Counted from the first letter of the stretch, positions 10,265 through 21,210 are shown. The stretch is 64,000 nt of DNA from Blepharisma stoltei (GCA_914767885.1 CAJZBQ010000001.1:827174-891173); one strand, 5' to 3'. Notes: a model not told the origin generated them from the sequence alone. Program-made: numbers and translations.

Positions 10265-13200
10265 TTACATATAAAATTTCTTAACTACCCCTGAGGGAGC
10301 GAGCATAAAAATTTTGTTCGCTCCGCATGGGGTGTTAATTTTTTTTTCAAAATTTAAAAAAATTCCCAATTTGTAAAAATTTATGTTTCAAAATTCAATT
10401 TTTTAAGCATAATTAGCTAGAGATTTCATTATAATTATCACTTATATTTCAAAATGCTTTTTCATAAAAAAATTTGTTCGCTCACGGAGGATGGGCTTTT
10501 GGACAAAAATTATGGATTTTTCCAATGGTTTTGCTCGCTCACGGAGGGGGGAGTAAGAGTACTTAGAATTTTCTCAGGAGAGCAAGGCTTTGGTAAAAAC
10601 TCAACCATGCCACTTTGGTAGCACAGCTTTATGTCATCATCTGAGCAGTAAGCTGAATGCCCAACTATCTGTGGTAAATATTTAATCTTGCCTTGCCTAT
10701 ACAGTTGATTAATATACCTCGAAGCTTCCCACCCGTTCATTTCAGGCATTTCACAGTCCATCACAATCAATTTATACGGTTTGTCCACACAGTCTTTTTC
10801 TATTACCTTCTCAACCGCTTCTTTTCCATTAGACGCTTCATCATAATTAACTTCCCCACTTTTCAATATTGAACCCAAGACCTCCAAATTGAATTCCATA
10901 TCGTCAACAATCAAAACGTCCTTTCTCTCTTCTTTTTTGGAATAAAATTTCCCTATTCTGAAAGGTAAAACATTTTCACTGTCATTTGACTCTATTCTAT
11001 AAAGAATTTCACTTGGCAAACTTTCTTCAAAAATGTCGACTTTAAAGTAAAAGGCTGACCCTTTTCCGATATTGGACTGAACTTTAATAGACTTATTTCC
11101 AAGCTGTCTGCTTAAAAGATTTGATATATAAAGGCCAATTCCGTTTCCTTTTGGGCCGAGGTTGGGGACATTAGAGGTTTTCATAAACCTAAACGTGTTT
11201 TTCATTGCTGTTTCTTCGATTCCAATTCCTGTATCCTCAACACAGCATTTCATTAAGTTTTTTGTTGTAAGGGTGCAGGTTATTTCAATTTTGCCTTCTA
11301 AAGTATATTTTATAGCATTGCTTACCTTCTCATAAGCAAGAAAAATTACTATGATTTATTTAATTTTTCCATGTCTATATATAATTTTTTTATTAAAAAG
11401 AGTTACCAAGTTCAAGAGAACTTGGCTCAGCCTCATATGGTCTGTATAAATCATCTCCGGCAGACTTGGATCAATTCTATAACAAATATACAAATTTTTC
11501 TTTTCAGCCTGAAATTTAAATAAATCGCAAACATTCTGCACAATTTCCCTCAAATTGCAATAATTTTTATGAATTGAAAATACTCCAATCAAAATTTGTG
11601 AGTAGTCCAATAAATCGCTTATAAGAGACAGCATTTGCTGGCCTGAAATCGAAATCATCATCAATTTTTTTACCTCTTGGTCACTTCAAGTATGTGAGCT
11701 GCTAATCAAATCTCCTGTAAAATGAAGGATCGAGTTCAGCGGAGTCCTCAACTCATGTGAAACAGAGCGCAAAAGCAAAGTTTTCATTTGGTCACAAGCA
11801 ACCTTCTTTTCAAGCTCTATTCAATGATTTACATCTCTGACTGTAAGAAATACTGCTTTACGATTTTCCCACTCAATTTGTATGGATCTTCATTCTAAAT
11901 TTGACGAGCTAATTAAAGTAACTCCAAGGATAATTTCAGACTGCTGGGTGTTATTCAATAGGTAGGAAATGTCATCAATTAAATTATTCGTTGGGATGAA
12001 ATTGGAGGCTTTTCTGTTTTCTATGTAATGAGCTGATTTGAGAGTCTCGATAAGGTTTTCGGAGGAAGTGCTTAATAGTTGAAGGGCTCTTGGGTTGAAG
12101 AACTCAATTGTGATATCTTGTGAAAGTATTATGATTCCATCAGAAAAGGACTCCTTAATTGTGTTTAGACGGTTTTTGGAAGTTTCTATGCCTTTCAATA
12201 TGAATTTCAAGATAAATTCTTACTCCCCTCCGTGAGTGAACAAAACCATTAGAAAAATCCCTATTTTTTGCCCAAAATCCCACCCTCCGTGAGTGAACAA
12301 AAATTTTTTATGGAACAAAAAGTTTGATATATAAATGATAAATACTATAATGAAATCTAGAGCTAATTCTGTTTAATTTTAAACGAATTGCTTTTTAAAG
12401 CATAAATTTTATAAATTAAATTAATATTTGCTTTTCAATTTTTGCGAATTAGGATTTTTTAAATTTCGAAAAAAAATTTTTTATAAAATTTATATATCAA
12501 TTTCTTAAAAAAAAAAATTAATACGTGAGTGAACAAAATTTTTTTGTTCGCTCACGGAGGGGGGGAGTTATAAATATGATTTTGATAATTTATAGAAAAA
12601 AAAGAATAATTCACTTCGGTATGAAAATTTTTCACAAGCGATATCTTTACTGTGGGAGTAGATAATATTCAAAAAGCAAATAATCACAAATATCATGTGG
12701 CAGCAATAGAATATTCTAGTTTGCTCGTCTTCAAAGAAAATATCATTAATATACCACACGTACATAAACTTTAAAAGCAAAATATTGAATAAAAGCTTGC
12801 TTTGGGTAATTGTCAGCTGAAAATTAACTTAGATTTATAGATATGGTTTATTATGCGTCATTACTGCCACAGAGCTGAGGCGTTAGCCCTCAACTTGTTA
12901 TATCAAGGCCAATTTGGCTCGCCAAGCTTAATAATAGCTTAATTTCTTGGATGCCGGCACCTCATAAGTCGTGTTGAACTATCACCTATTTGTCTCCTGC
13001 GAGTAAATCTATAGCATAACAGTTAAAGAGCAGCTTGTCTCCTGCAGAGGGAGTCATTATCGATATCTAACAACTCTTTTTGGTGCAAAAGAGCTGCTTA
13101 AGGGTTCGGCTAGCCTTTAAAATGAGAGACTCTGCATTATTCCCTGATGCTGATTAGTAGCCTGGCTTTAACAGCACTTTTTTGCATCTTTTTTATTAGC

Positions 13201-14184
13201 AGCGACCAGGCCTAAATCGGGTGCCTGAACAAGCAGGGTAACTGACCTACCTCGGCTTCTTGGCAGCTTATCCTGATGATGTAAGCTTTTTTTCTTTTTG
13301 AGCTAATCCAAAGTAAAAAGAAGAAAGACTCAACGAAGATCTCTAAAGTGAAAGTTTCTAAATTTGAAAATGATCTGATTCAGGGGTGTTCTGGCCTAAT
13401 CTAAGAAGAATTACGTAATATTGGCATTTGGGTTGCAAATGGAGATTCTCAGTATCCCATTTTACGGATCAACTTGGAAAATAACTCTAAAAAGAGCCGG
13501 AAGTTTTGGTATCGCTCAAGTTGCATTGAGGGAATGCCCCAGCCTAACATTTTGAAGCGTATATTGCTCAGGGATTATAAATGCATATCTATAGTCTAAT
13601 AATCTTCTCCTGCGAATGCCCCTTTGAGGATCTTGACTTCGTCAAGAAAACTAATTGGAAAAATCTATGCTCTAAAAACCAAAGTTCAGGCCACATGGCT
13701 GGCTTATTACCTAAATAGTTAACCAAATTTTCACCGGTAGAGCCAAAACTACATAATAATAAAATGGCTCTAGAGACGAAAAATCGCCGCAGAGAACTAT
13801 TTCTGACAACATTATTTTTTAGATTGCCAGCTGAAACGAAAAAACCACAAGGAAAGCAATAGTCTCAATCAGTTGGCTTTGATCATCTTTCATAAAGTTC
13901 GCAATATAACTTAAAAGGAAATTCAGGACCTCTGAATATGAGAGTAAAACCAAAGACTTGCATTTGGCTCTCTTGGTAGAAAAAATTTTCACTATAGTGG
14001 ATGAAAAGGTGCCTGTCACAAGAACGCAGATTCAGCCAGGAGAAGAATAGTATTCAAAGTTATAAATTAAAGAGAGAGTCCAAAACAGCACACTTATAAG
14101 CGTTGAGAATAAAGTAAATCTCTCTAGAAGTTTGTAATAATTTTCAACCTCTTGCTCCCATCATAAATCGTCTATTTTAGTCAT
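10265..14184 (-). CDS. Hybrid histidine kinase HK3 (about 710 aa after excision)
   Basis: Start MTKIDDLWWEQEV at 14184 (one W is TGA), then N-terminal membrane segments, linker with SYRSE and SKNRLN, HisKA with SVSHELRTPLN near 11750, ATPase domain with VEDTGIGIEE and GNGIGLYISNLL, and receiver domain with IVDD, VMDCEMPEMNGWEA and LPKPCSPEK. After removing the 81-, 272-, 420- and 1014-bp insertions the ORF is 711 codons. The last junction restores ILSTLKKFYM-stop, like IIEAIKKFI-stop of HK2. All catalytic motifs are present. Signal and target are unknown. Confidence 0.85.
10284..10555. mobile_element. 272-bp MITE-type IES near the HK3 stop
   Basis: TAA flanks. The left end is a hairpin (GGGAGCGAGC paired with GCTCGCTCC-like text) and the right end is CGGAGGGGGGAG. 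Excision supplies the true C-terminus KKFYM and stop at 10265-10267; without it the frame reads into repeat. Confidence 0.85.
11325..11405. mobile_element. 81-bp TA IES in HK3
   Basis: TA at 11323-11324 and 11404-11405. Removal joins LLNLV to SNAIKYT, the N-box of the ATPase domain. Confidence 0.88.
12189..12608. mobile_element. 420-bp nested IES in HK3 (72-bp IES carrying a MITE)
   Basis: Removal between TA 12187-12188 and 12607-12608 gives YRSELETSKNRLN, matching YRSELEHSKNRLN of HK2. Removing only the inner MITE leaves an in-frame TAA, so the outer boundaries must be used. Confidence 0.85.
12223..12570. mobile_element. 348-bp MITE, typical full-length copy
   Basis: TTA on both sides. The left end is CTCCCCTCCGTGAGTGAAC with a second inner copy about 60 bp in. 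The right end is a ~55-bp hairpin of the same terminus. The AT-rich core contains blocks shared with the other copies ('aaatcta(g)agctaattctg', 'gcgaattagga'). Confidence 0.9.
12823..13836 (+). mobile_element. GC-rich insertion, family B, 1014 bp, 14-bp direct repeats
   Basis: ATTGYCAGCTGAAA at 12809-12822 and 13823-13836 (one mismatch). Collapsing the repeat joins FSFQL to TITQSKLL, aligned with FELPFVQTRLM of HK5. The interior is recognisably related to the repeat at 40536-41184 (AGAGCTGCTTAAGGG, then a GCATC-TTTTT block and CTGACCTACC). No long ORF. Confidence 0.78.
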
Positions 14185-14414
14185 TTTTATTCTCAATTTT
14201 TACAGTCAGTATTTTGGTTTGTATTATCGGATGAAATTAATTTCTTTAAAAGGAATGCATAAAAATTATCAGACAAAAATTAAAGCTTGCTTTTAATACT
14301 TTAAAAATATAATTATGAGGAGTTAGTATTAATTTTAAATTCCAAATATTTTATTAAAGAATATAAAATTATTTGGTTTTACGAAAATATTTATACTGTT
14401 CTTTTATATCTAGA

Positions 14415-14472
14415 TATAGGAATTGCCCGAGGATGGGGCAAGATAGCGCCATCATCGGGCAATTGCTATAAA
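14415..14472. repeat. Solo hairpin of the GCCCGATGATGG family
   Basis: AATTGCCCGAGGATGG pairs with CCATCATCGGGCAATT. This is the same arm sequence as in the palindromic IES at 20992-21209, here alone between TATA-like ends. Confidence 0.8.
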
Positions 14473-14517
14473 TATGAATTATAATAAAAATTGGATTGAA
14501 TTAAATTTTTATTTTTA

Positions 14518-14783
14518 CTCCATCGGAAAGTGAACTAGGCAATTAGAAAAGACGTATTTTTGGTAAACCCACCCTTCATGAGCGAAAAAAGTATTTATGA
14601 AAAAATTATTTGATGCTTAAAAATGAAAGCTAAAATTTTATTATATTATTAATCGCTTACGTATAAATTTTTTAATAAAATTGATTTTTGATTTTCAATT
14701 TTCAATTTTCAATTTTACGGCTCAAATTTATATATAAAAATATAAGCAAAAAATTATTTTGCTCACTTACGGGGAGGAGAATT
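14518..14783. mobile_element. Diverged intergenic MITE copy
   Basis: Begins TTACTCCATCGGAAAGTGAAC, has the inner 'aaacccaccct' block, and ends CTTACGGGGAGGAG next to TTA. About 266 bp. Confidence 0.7.
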
Positions 14784-15356
14784 AGAAAAATCAGCAAAAT
14801 TCATCCTGATAGAATTCAAGGTTAGAATTTTAATAATTCAGAGATTTATAGTTAAAATTTTATAATGGGATCAACTATTCAATCATTTATGAATTTTTGC
14901 GCTAAAATTTAATAAAGCTTTTCTTTATTGAATTTCTGAAGAGCAGACTTTTATATGATGCATTAATTTATGATACTTCAAATAATTTAAAAATTCCCCT
15001 TACTTTATCATCAAGTTTTCATATTATAAAAACAGATGCAAATATCATTATTATCTTTTATTAATGCAATACAACAATTTTAATTGAAAATTAAAAAGTT
15101 GTCCATTTATTTGATGATTAAAAATAAGCTGAAGTTTCTTATAATTACAAGTAATAAATATACCTGAAATATGGAAAAGCTCTATTCTCAATGGTGAAAT
15201 GAAGAAGTAAACGAAAAATTACCAAGTTTTGAAACGATATGCTTATTATCTGTGGTTTATCGGACTTGCCATATGGATAATATTTATTATTCTTTTCCCT
15301 CATCAGATCTTTACTCCACTGTAATAAATAATTTTTATATAGATCTTGCTGGTTCA

Positions 15357-15660
15357 ATCAAGAGAATTTAGCAGCTAAATTTATTATTTTCTTAAACTAT
15401 TTTCGAATTGGAAAATTATTTTTAAGGCAAGCCCGATGCTGGCCGATGGATAAAGAGATAAGCCTCTTATGGCTCAATTGCAAATCCCCGTGCTTTAAGC
15501 CCTTATCAGACTATTAACAGGCGATGCATATAACTTTATTATAAATTTCAAAAAATAAAATTAACTCCCTTTCAAAGTTGAGCAAAATAGCTTGCTCAAT
15601 CTTTTTTTTGGGAGTATTTAGCAAAAGCTCACCCTATTTTTTCATTCATTCTACCAATTG
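15357..15660. mobile_element. Insertion in HK4 (limits approximate)
   Basis: Non-coding stretch between the first and second membrane blocks. It contains a hairpin at 15565-15625 (AACTCCC...TTGAGCAA/TTGCTCAA...GGGAGT) and a GC-richer piece near 15425-15540. Confidence 0.45.
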
Positions 15661-15869
15661 TCTTTTGACAGAAAAGGCTATATAGCAAAATCGTGATTTT
15701 CGATTTTATTTTCTGAAATAAACTGCTATTTTTTGTGAACCCAGGGTAACTCCTTATGAAAATTCCAAGAGATATTGTTTGAGATCTTATCATTTGTGTT
15801 TATACATAGTTTTGAACTACCGTTTATACAGACAAGCTTGGCGAAAAGCCTAATTATTTCTAACTCACC

Positions 15870-16180
15870 CCATTTAATTGGAATAAATATATATTCAAAT
15901 TTAAAGAAGTTTATTTTTTCTTAAAATAAATTATTTTTATAAAGAATTAATCCAAAAAATTTATTATTTCCAGTGTGAAAACACTTTTTCAATTAAATTA
16001 TATCAAAAAACCAATAAACTTCCTATTCGTCAAATTTAAAGGAATTTTAATGACACTTTGCTCCAATTTAAATAAAATTATCATTTATATATTAAAATTT
16101 TTTGCTTGCTCACAGAGTTCATTTTTCAAAAAGGGATTTTTCAATAGTTTTGCTTTCTCACGGAAAGGGTATTTAGAACC
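15870..16180. mobile_element. MITE remnant at the HK4 deletion
   Basis: Carries the MITE right half ('aaaaagggatttttcaatagttttgc' style block, then CTCACGGAAAGGGTA) immediately before RTPIN. It lies where about 200 codons are missing relative to HK5. Confidence 0.6.
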
Positions 16181-16521
16181 CCTATAAACGCAATAGCATT
16201 TATAGCAGATGACCTTATGGTTGAGCCAACTATCATGCAAAAAGTGTCAAATTTGGAAAAACTGAGGATGATATCTTTGTCATCACAATTGTTAGTTTCC
16301 ATTGTAAATGACTTGGTGGATTATTCAAAAATGCTTGCTGGGGTTTTTACTATACAAAAAGGCATATGCTTGCTGGAAAGTATTATAAATAATGTGGCGC
16401 AGCTCATCAAAATCCAAGCAGAAACGAAATTAATACAGTTATAACTAGAATTGACCCAACTTTGCCTGAATATATTTTTACTGATTCTTTAAGACTAAGC
16501 CAAGTTTTACTGAATTTGCTA

Positions 16522-16836
16522 TCTCCCCCTCCTCGTTTAGCGAGCAAATTGGAAAATCTCTATTTTTTAGACAAAAAACCACCTTCTGTTAACAAATAAA
16601 AATTATTTTTAATATAAAATTTTTATGAAAAAGAAATTTTATATAAGTGATAATTATTATAATCAAATCTTAGTTAGTTTAAACAGTTAATATTTAAAAA
16701 CAAAATTTATAAATTAAATTAATTTGGGATTTTTTACATTTCGAAATAAAAATTCACTATAAAATTTAAATAAAAAAGTGTTAACCTCCTCGAGCTAACA
16801 AAATTCTGTTATTTGCTCACGCAGGGAGGGAGAGTA
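16522..16836. mobile_element. 315-bp MITE-type IES in HK4
   Basis: TA 16520-16521 and 16835-16836. Ends TCTCCCCCTCC and GGAGGGAGAG. Removal gives LLNLLSNSLKF, the N-box. Confidence 0.85.
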
Positions 16837-17079
16837 AGCAATTCACTAAAGTTTACACTTAAAGGGAAAATCGAGGTTATCTGCATCAGAGAAAATGAAT
16901 CCAGGCTAAAAATCATTGTTAAAGATACTGGTATAGGCATTCCCAGCGACAAAATCCATACCCTTTTCCAAGAATTTGAAAGTGGATATATACCTGCTAT
17001 AAATCCACAAGGACGTGGGCTTGGATTATTTATTTGAAATAGAATAGCCAAAGAACTTGGAGAAAATAGCATTGAAGTC

Positions 17080-17428
17080 GTCAAGTTAAAAATAATTAAG
17101 CGTTTAGAGTGTCTAGCGCCGTTCCCAAAAGAGGGATCTCAAGGATTACTAAACAAGACCCCACTAGCCCAGCTGCGCATCCTACCGTCAGCGCAGCTCA
17201 GCTCCTACATGTGTGTTCGCACAAAGGTTACCTTTCTCTGATGTGCTGATAGTAAAAATCCAAAGCCCTCTAAAAACCCTGTGTCTAAGGCCGGGAGATT
17301 GTGTACTCCTCCATTATTGCTGGGTAAGGATTCCTTGCTGAAATCGAACTACAAAAAAAGTTCAGAGGAGATGAAATTTCACTAGTGAAATTTTTTCACG
17401 TCACTATTTATTATCGTGCATTGATGTC
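17080..17428. mobile_element. 349-bp insertion bounded by 11-bp direct repeats (in HK4)
   Basis: GCATTGAWGTC at 17069-17079 and 17418-17428 with one mismatch. Collapse joins IEV to QSVVGKGS, aligned with IEVISQTGKGS of HK5. Interior GC-rich with short inverted repeats. Confidence 0.65.
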
Positions 17429-18593
17429 CAATCGGTTGTTGGAAAAGGTTCCATATTTAGTTTTTCTGTAAATATTTTAGATCATTATATTCAAGAAACA
17501 CCAACTTATGAAGAAGACACAGAAGCAGTTCCTATTTGTGAGGATTGAATAAACTGCTTAAATGATTTTAATTCAGTTTTACATTCCAAAATAAATCCTC
17601 GTGTGCTTATAGTTGATGATAGTGACATAAGCAGAATGCTTCTTGGCAATCTGTTGAAACAAAATAATATTTACTATGAAGAAGCGTGCACTGGAATCGG
17701 GGCAACCAAAAAAGTTAAGAAAAAAAATGATATGAATCGACCTTTTAAAGTTATTGCTTTAGATGGACGCATGCCTGATCTTAATGGGTGAGACGCAAGC
17801 AGAGCAATAATTAAGATGTATTTTGATGGGGAAATTAATGCTTTGCCTGCTATGATTGGATATACTGCACTTAGCTCTGAGGCTGATATTAAGATATGCT
17901 TGGAGTCTGGAATGCAAGAATGCTTAGTAAAACCTTGTAACCGGAGACATTAGTCAAAACCATTTTAAAATATCTGAATATGCAATAAAAATAAGTTAGA
18001 TTATTTTTATAGCTTTCTTTAAAGTAATGTTTTTGAAACAGATAATTAATTTTTAAAATGGTAAAACCAATCAATATGAATTGAAATTCTATGCTCTCTT
18101 TGTAAGCTTTCTCTTCTAATAGCCTCTTAACGTTAATATATGCCACTTCTCAAAAATAACTTTTCTTTTAAAATTAAAATGCTTTTCTTTGCATTAAAAA
18201 TGCTGCTCATCTCATAGGTAATTGTTAGTCTTTTTATCAATTTAAATTTTAAAACATTAATTTGATATATTTTTAAAGTAAATTGGGGATGCTAACCAAC
18301 AAAGAATTTAAAAGTTTAATTCCTAAGGGATTTATTTTAATTTCTTTACAATAAACCTTCAATCCCTTTAATTATATTCTAATCTAGAGTTTGCCTTTAA
18401 AAGGCTCTGTGCTATTCCTGCAAATACTAAAAAAGAGCCTTTTTTTCTTAGACACTGATCCATTATAAATGACTATTCCAGAAATGTTAGAAAATTTCAT
18501 GTTGATACTGAATTCGAAACAACTTATGTTTTTATAAATTATGATCATTCTTTTCAGCTAATTAAAATAATAATAATATAATAATATTGTTTT

Positions 18594-21210
18594 ATGGAGG
18601 TAATTTATCATCAATGGTGGGAAGAAGAAGTAAACGAGAAATATCAAGTTTTAAAGCGATACTCTTACTCTTTGCTATACTTCTCTGCATTTATACTTTT
18701 ATGTGTTATAGTTTTTGTTCAAGGCGGCATTGATATGGCTATATTACACATACCTTATTTGCTGATTCACTCCATCAGCTGCAGTCTTGTATGTTTTTTT
18801 GGCAAAAAAGGTTATCTAGCAAAATCACTATTTTCAATAACTTTTTCTGAGCTAAATTGCCTCATATTATGAAGCCAAGGGCAAAATGAGTGGAAACCAG
18901 AGCAAATTTTATTTGAGATGCTTTCACTGATATTTATAATCAGTTTTGAACTTCCATTTGTCCAAACTCGCTTGATGAAAGGAGTCATTATATCAAAACA
19001 TTTATACTTATGGCATTATAGAAAATACTTAACCAATGAGATTTTATTTTTTGAAAGAGACCACATGCCTCATATGGTATCATTTCTGATTATTTTCCTG
19101 TATAATACAAATTCTTATTTTTTGAAAAATAAATCATATGAGAGGTTTATTTCAAGGAAAAATCTTGAAAACACTGAAAGTAGACTGAGAGTTATTTTTA
19201 ATTTGATTACTGATGGGATTTTGGTGCTTTCTGAGAATAAGGAAATATTATTTTCAAATCATAACTTAAAAAAACTGCTAGATTGTGAGATTGATGAGAT
19301 TGTTGAATTAATATCGGAAATTGAATTTTCAGAAGGAAAAAAGTATTCACTGCTGTCAGAGTCAAATAGACTTATAGATCACATCAATTTGATCCCAAAT
19401 TTAGTACTGGATACTGAGATTATGCTTGGACTAAGTAAGTCAGAACAATTCAATCTAGAATGGAGAGGACAAAAAGTTGTTTGGGAAACACATCAAAGCA
19501 TTCTAATTATAGTAAAAAATGCAAATACAATTATTCAATTCGAAAAGGCCAGCTCAGAGAATATGCTGAAAAATATTTTATTAAGATCAGTGTCCCATGA
19601 ACTGAGAACCCCTATCAACTCAATATCATTTATCATCGAAGAGCTAATGGGTGACTATGATATATCTAAAAAAGTTGAAAACCTTGAAAAACTGAAAATT
19701 GTTTCAGTCTCAGCCAAACTTTTGATATCTCTCGTAAATGATTTACTGGACTACTCCAAAATGATAGCCGGTGTTTTTGCTATCCAAAAGTCTAAATCCA
19801 AACTTTATGACATAATAAATAGCTGCTTACAGCTTGTCAAAATTCAAGCCGAGAAAAAAGGAATTCAAGTTCTTGTAAGAATCGATCCAAGACTCCCAGA
19901 ATATGTATTTACTGATGCTTTAAGGCTAAGCCAAATATTGCTAAATCTCTTAAGCAATGCCTTAAAGTTTACTATTAAGGGCAGAATTGAGCTTGTGTGC
20001 TTATTCGATGCAAATTCAAAGCTTAAAATAATGGTAAACGACACAGGAGTTGGAATCAGCGAGTCAAAGAAGCAATGGATTTTCGAAGAATTTAACTCAG
20101 ACATAAGTTTAAATATAAACCCAGAAGGCTGTGGTCTTGGCCTTGTAATTGCAAATAAAATTGTCCAAGAACTTGGAGGAAACCCTATTGAAGTCATCTC
20201 TCAGACAGGAAAAGGCTCATCTTTCATTTTCTCAATAGACATCTTTGAAAATCCTCCCAATCTTCAGATATAGAGGCTGCCTTTGAGTAGCGCTCTAAGC
20301 GCCCGAGACTTCCCGACGAAGTCTGGGCGGTGGTTTGACCAGCTGATGTTGGTCAAACCAGCATCCAATTTGACAAACCTTCTGTATGAGAAGAATTTGT
20401 CATTTTGGATGTTGGTTTAACCAACATCAGCTGGTCAAACCACCGCCCAGACTTCGTCGGGAAGTCTCGGGCACTTAGAGCGCTACTCAAGGCAGCCTCT
20501 ATACTTTCTGATGATTATTTTTCAGACTCTCAGGTTTGACTTGACGAGTGCTTAACTGCCTCAATTGCTGATTTTGAGTCTGCTATAGCAGAAAATAAAA
20601 ATGCACAAGTTTTGATTGCAGATGATAATGACTTTAATAGGATGATTTTAGGGACTCTTCTTAAACGCAAAAATGTTAATTATCATGAAGCATGTACAGG
20701 AGGAGAATTAATCAAGAAAGTACAAGAAAGTGATTCTATGGGCAGAGCTTATAAGGTTGTAGTTGTTGATGGAAGTATGCCTGAGCTAAATGGTTGGGAA
20801 GCTACTCGGAAAGTCATAGAGCTATACTTTAATGGAGAAATTAAATTTTTACCTGCAATGATTGGGTATACAGCATTTAGTTCTGATAGTGATATTAGGC
20901 TATGCTTGGAATCTGGGATGGAAGAAGTACTGACTAAGCCATGCTCTCCTGAAATACTCACACAAACAATTCTGAAATACCTTTATAAATATACAAGTTG
21001 CCCGATGATGGCGCTCAATGTGCCATCATCGGGCAAACTACAGTTCAGGGTCCACACGGGAAATGGGTTCCCCTTTTTTGGCGCGTGAAAGTGAGGATTC
21101 TCCACGTGTCAAAAAGGGCTCCACACGTGAAACCCATTTCCAGTGTGGACCATTTACTGTAGGTGCCCGATGATGGCACATTGAGCGCCATCATCGGGAA
21201 TTTCCTATAG
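18594..21210 (+). CDS. Hybrid histidine kinase HK5, intact (721 aa after excision)
   Basis: The best reference member of the family. Residues 1-180 hold several hydrophobic membrane segments. HisKA follows with phospho-acceptor His near residue 335 (SVSHELRTPIN), the N-box LNLLSNALKF near 450, G1 DTGVGIS near 483 and G2 GCGLGL near 512. The receiver domain starts near 595 with acidic residues in IADDND, acceptor Asp near 648 (VVVDGSMPE) and Lys near 704 (LTKPCSPE). A TGA at 18871 encodes Trp (LILWSQG). Two palindromic IESs (20271-20503 and 20992-21209) must be removed. Together they leave exactly 722 codons and a stop made at the last junction (AAA-TAG). Expected role: phosphorelay from an unknown signal at a membrane. 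Confidence 0.93.
20271..20503. mobile_element. 233-bp palindromic IES in HK5
   Basis: Near-perfect inverted halves starting TATAGAGGCTGCCTT, including GAGTAGCGCTCTAAG and GGTTTGACCAGCTGATG blocks. Left without excision, the frame stops at TAG (20271). Removal to one TA joins NLQI to LSDDYFSDSQ and the receiver domain. Confidence 0.93.
20992..21209. mobile_element. 218-bp palindromic IES with hairpin arms at the HK5 stop
   Basis: Each end carries its own hairpin (GCCCGATGATGGCGCTCAATG paired with its inverse, in antiparallel copies). A larger inverted repeat with GTCCACAC and AAATGGGTT lies inside. Removal turns TATAAATA...TAGTT into ILKYLYK-stop, the family's usual C-terminus length. Confidence 0.9.

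Larger units (their letters stand above)
14185..15170. other. Spacer between HK3 and HK4 with two repeats
   Basis: Divergent spacer between HK3 (-) and HK4 (+). It contains a solo hairpin (14415-14472) and a diverged MITE (14518-14783). No gene seen. Confidence 0.5.
15171..17989 (+). pseudogene. Hybrid histidine kinase HK4, decayed
   Basis: Begins MEKLYSQWW(TGA)NEEVNEK like HK5, then shifts frame after one extra base. Membrane segments reappear at 15665-15860 (FDRKGYIAKSWFSILFSE, FELPFIQTSLAKS). The next ~200 residues, including the linker and the phospho-acceptor histidine, are missing; similarity resumes at RTPINAIAF (16180). Further frameshifts occur near 16430 and 17938. ATPase (KDTGIGIP, GRGLGLFI) and receiver motifs (IVDDSD, LDGRMPDLNG-TGA) survive. 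Three insertions are present. Single-base errors could be sequencing, but the deleted H-box argues for a dead gene. Confidence 0.8.

Noticed and set aside
16809-17084. Minus ORFs opposite kinase ATPase domains (also 19865-20197, 20749-20961)
   Set aside because: Mirror-frame shadows of conserved kinase coding sequence.
17889-18146. 85-codon minus ORF downstream of HK4
   Set aside because: Partly antisense to the HK4 receiver domain, no family features, AT-rich spacer composition.
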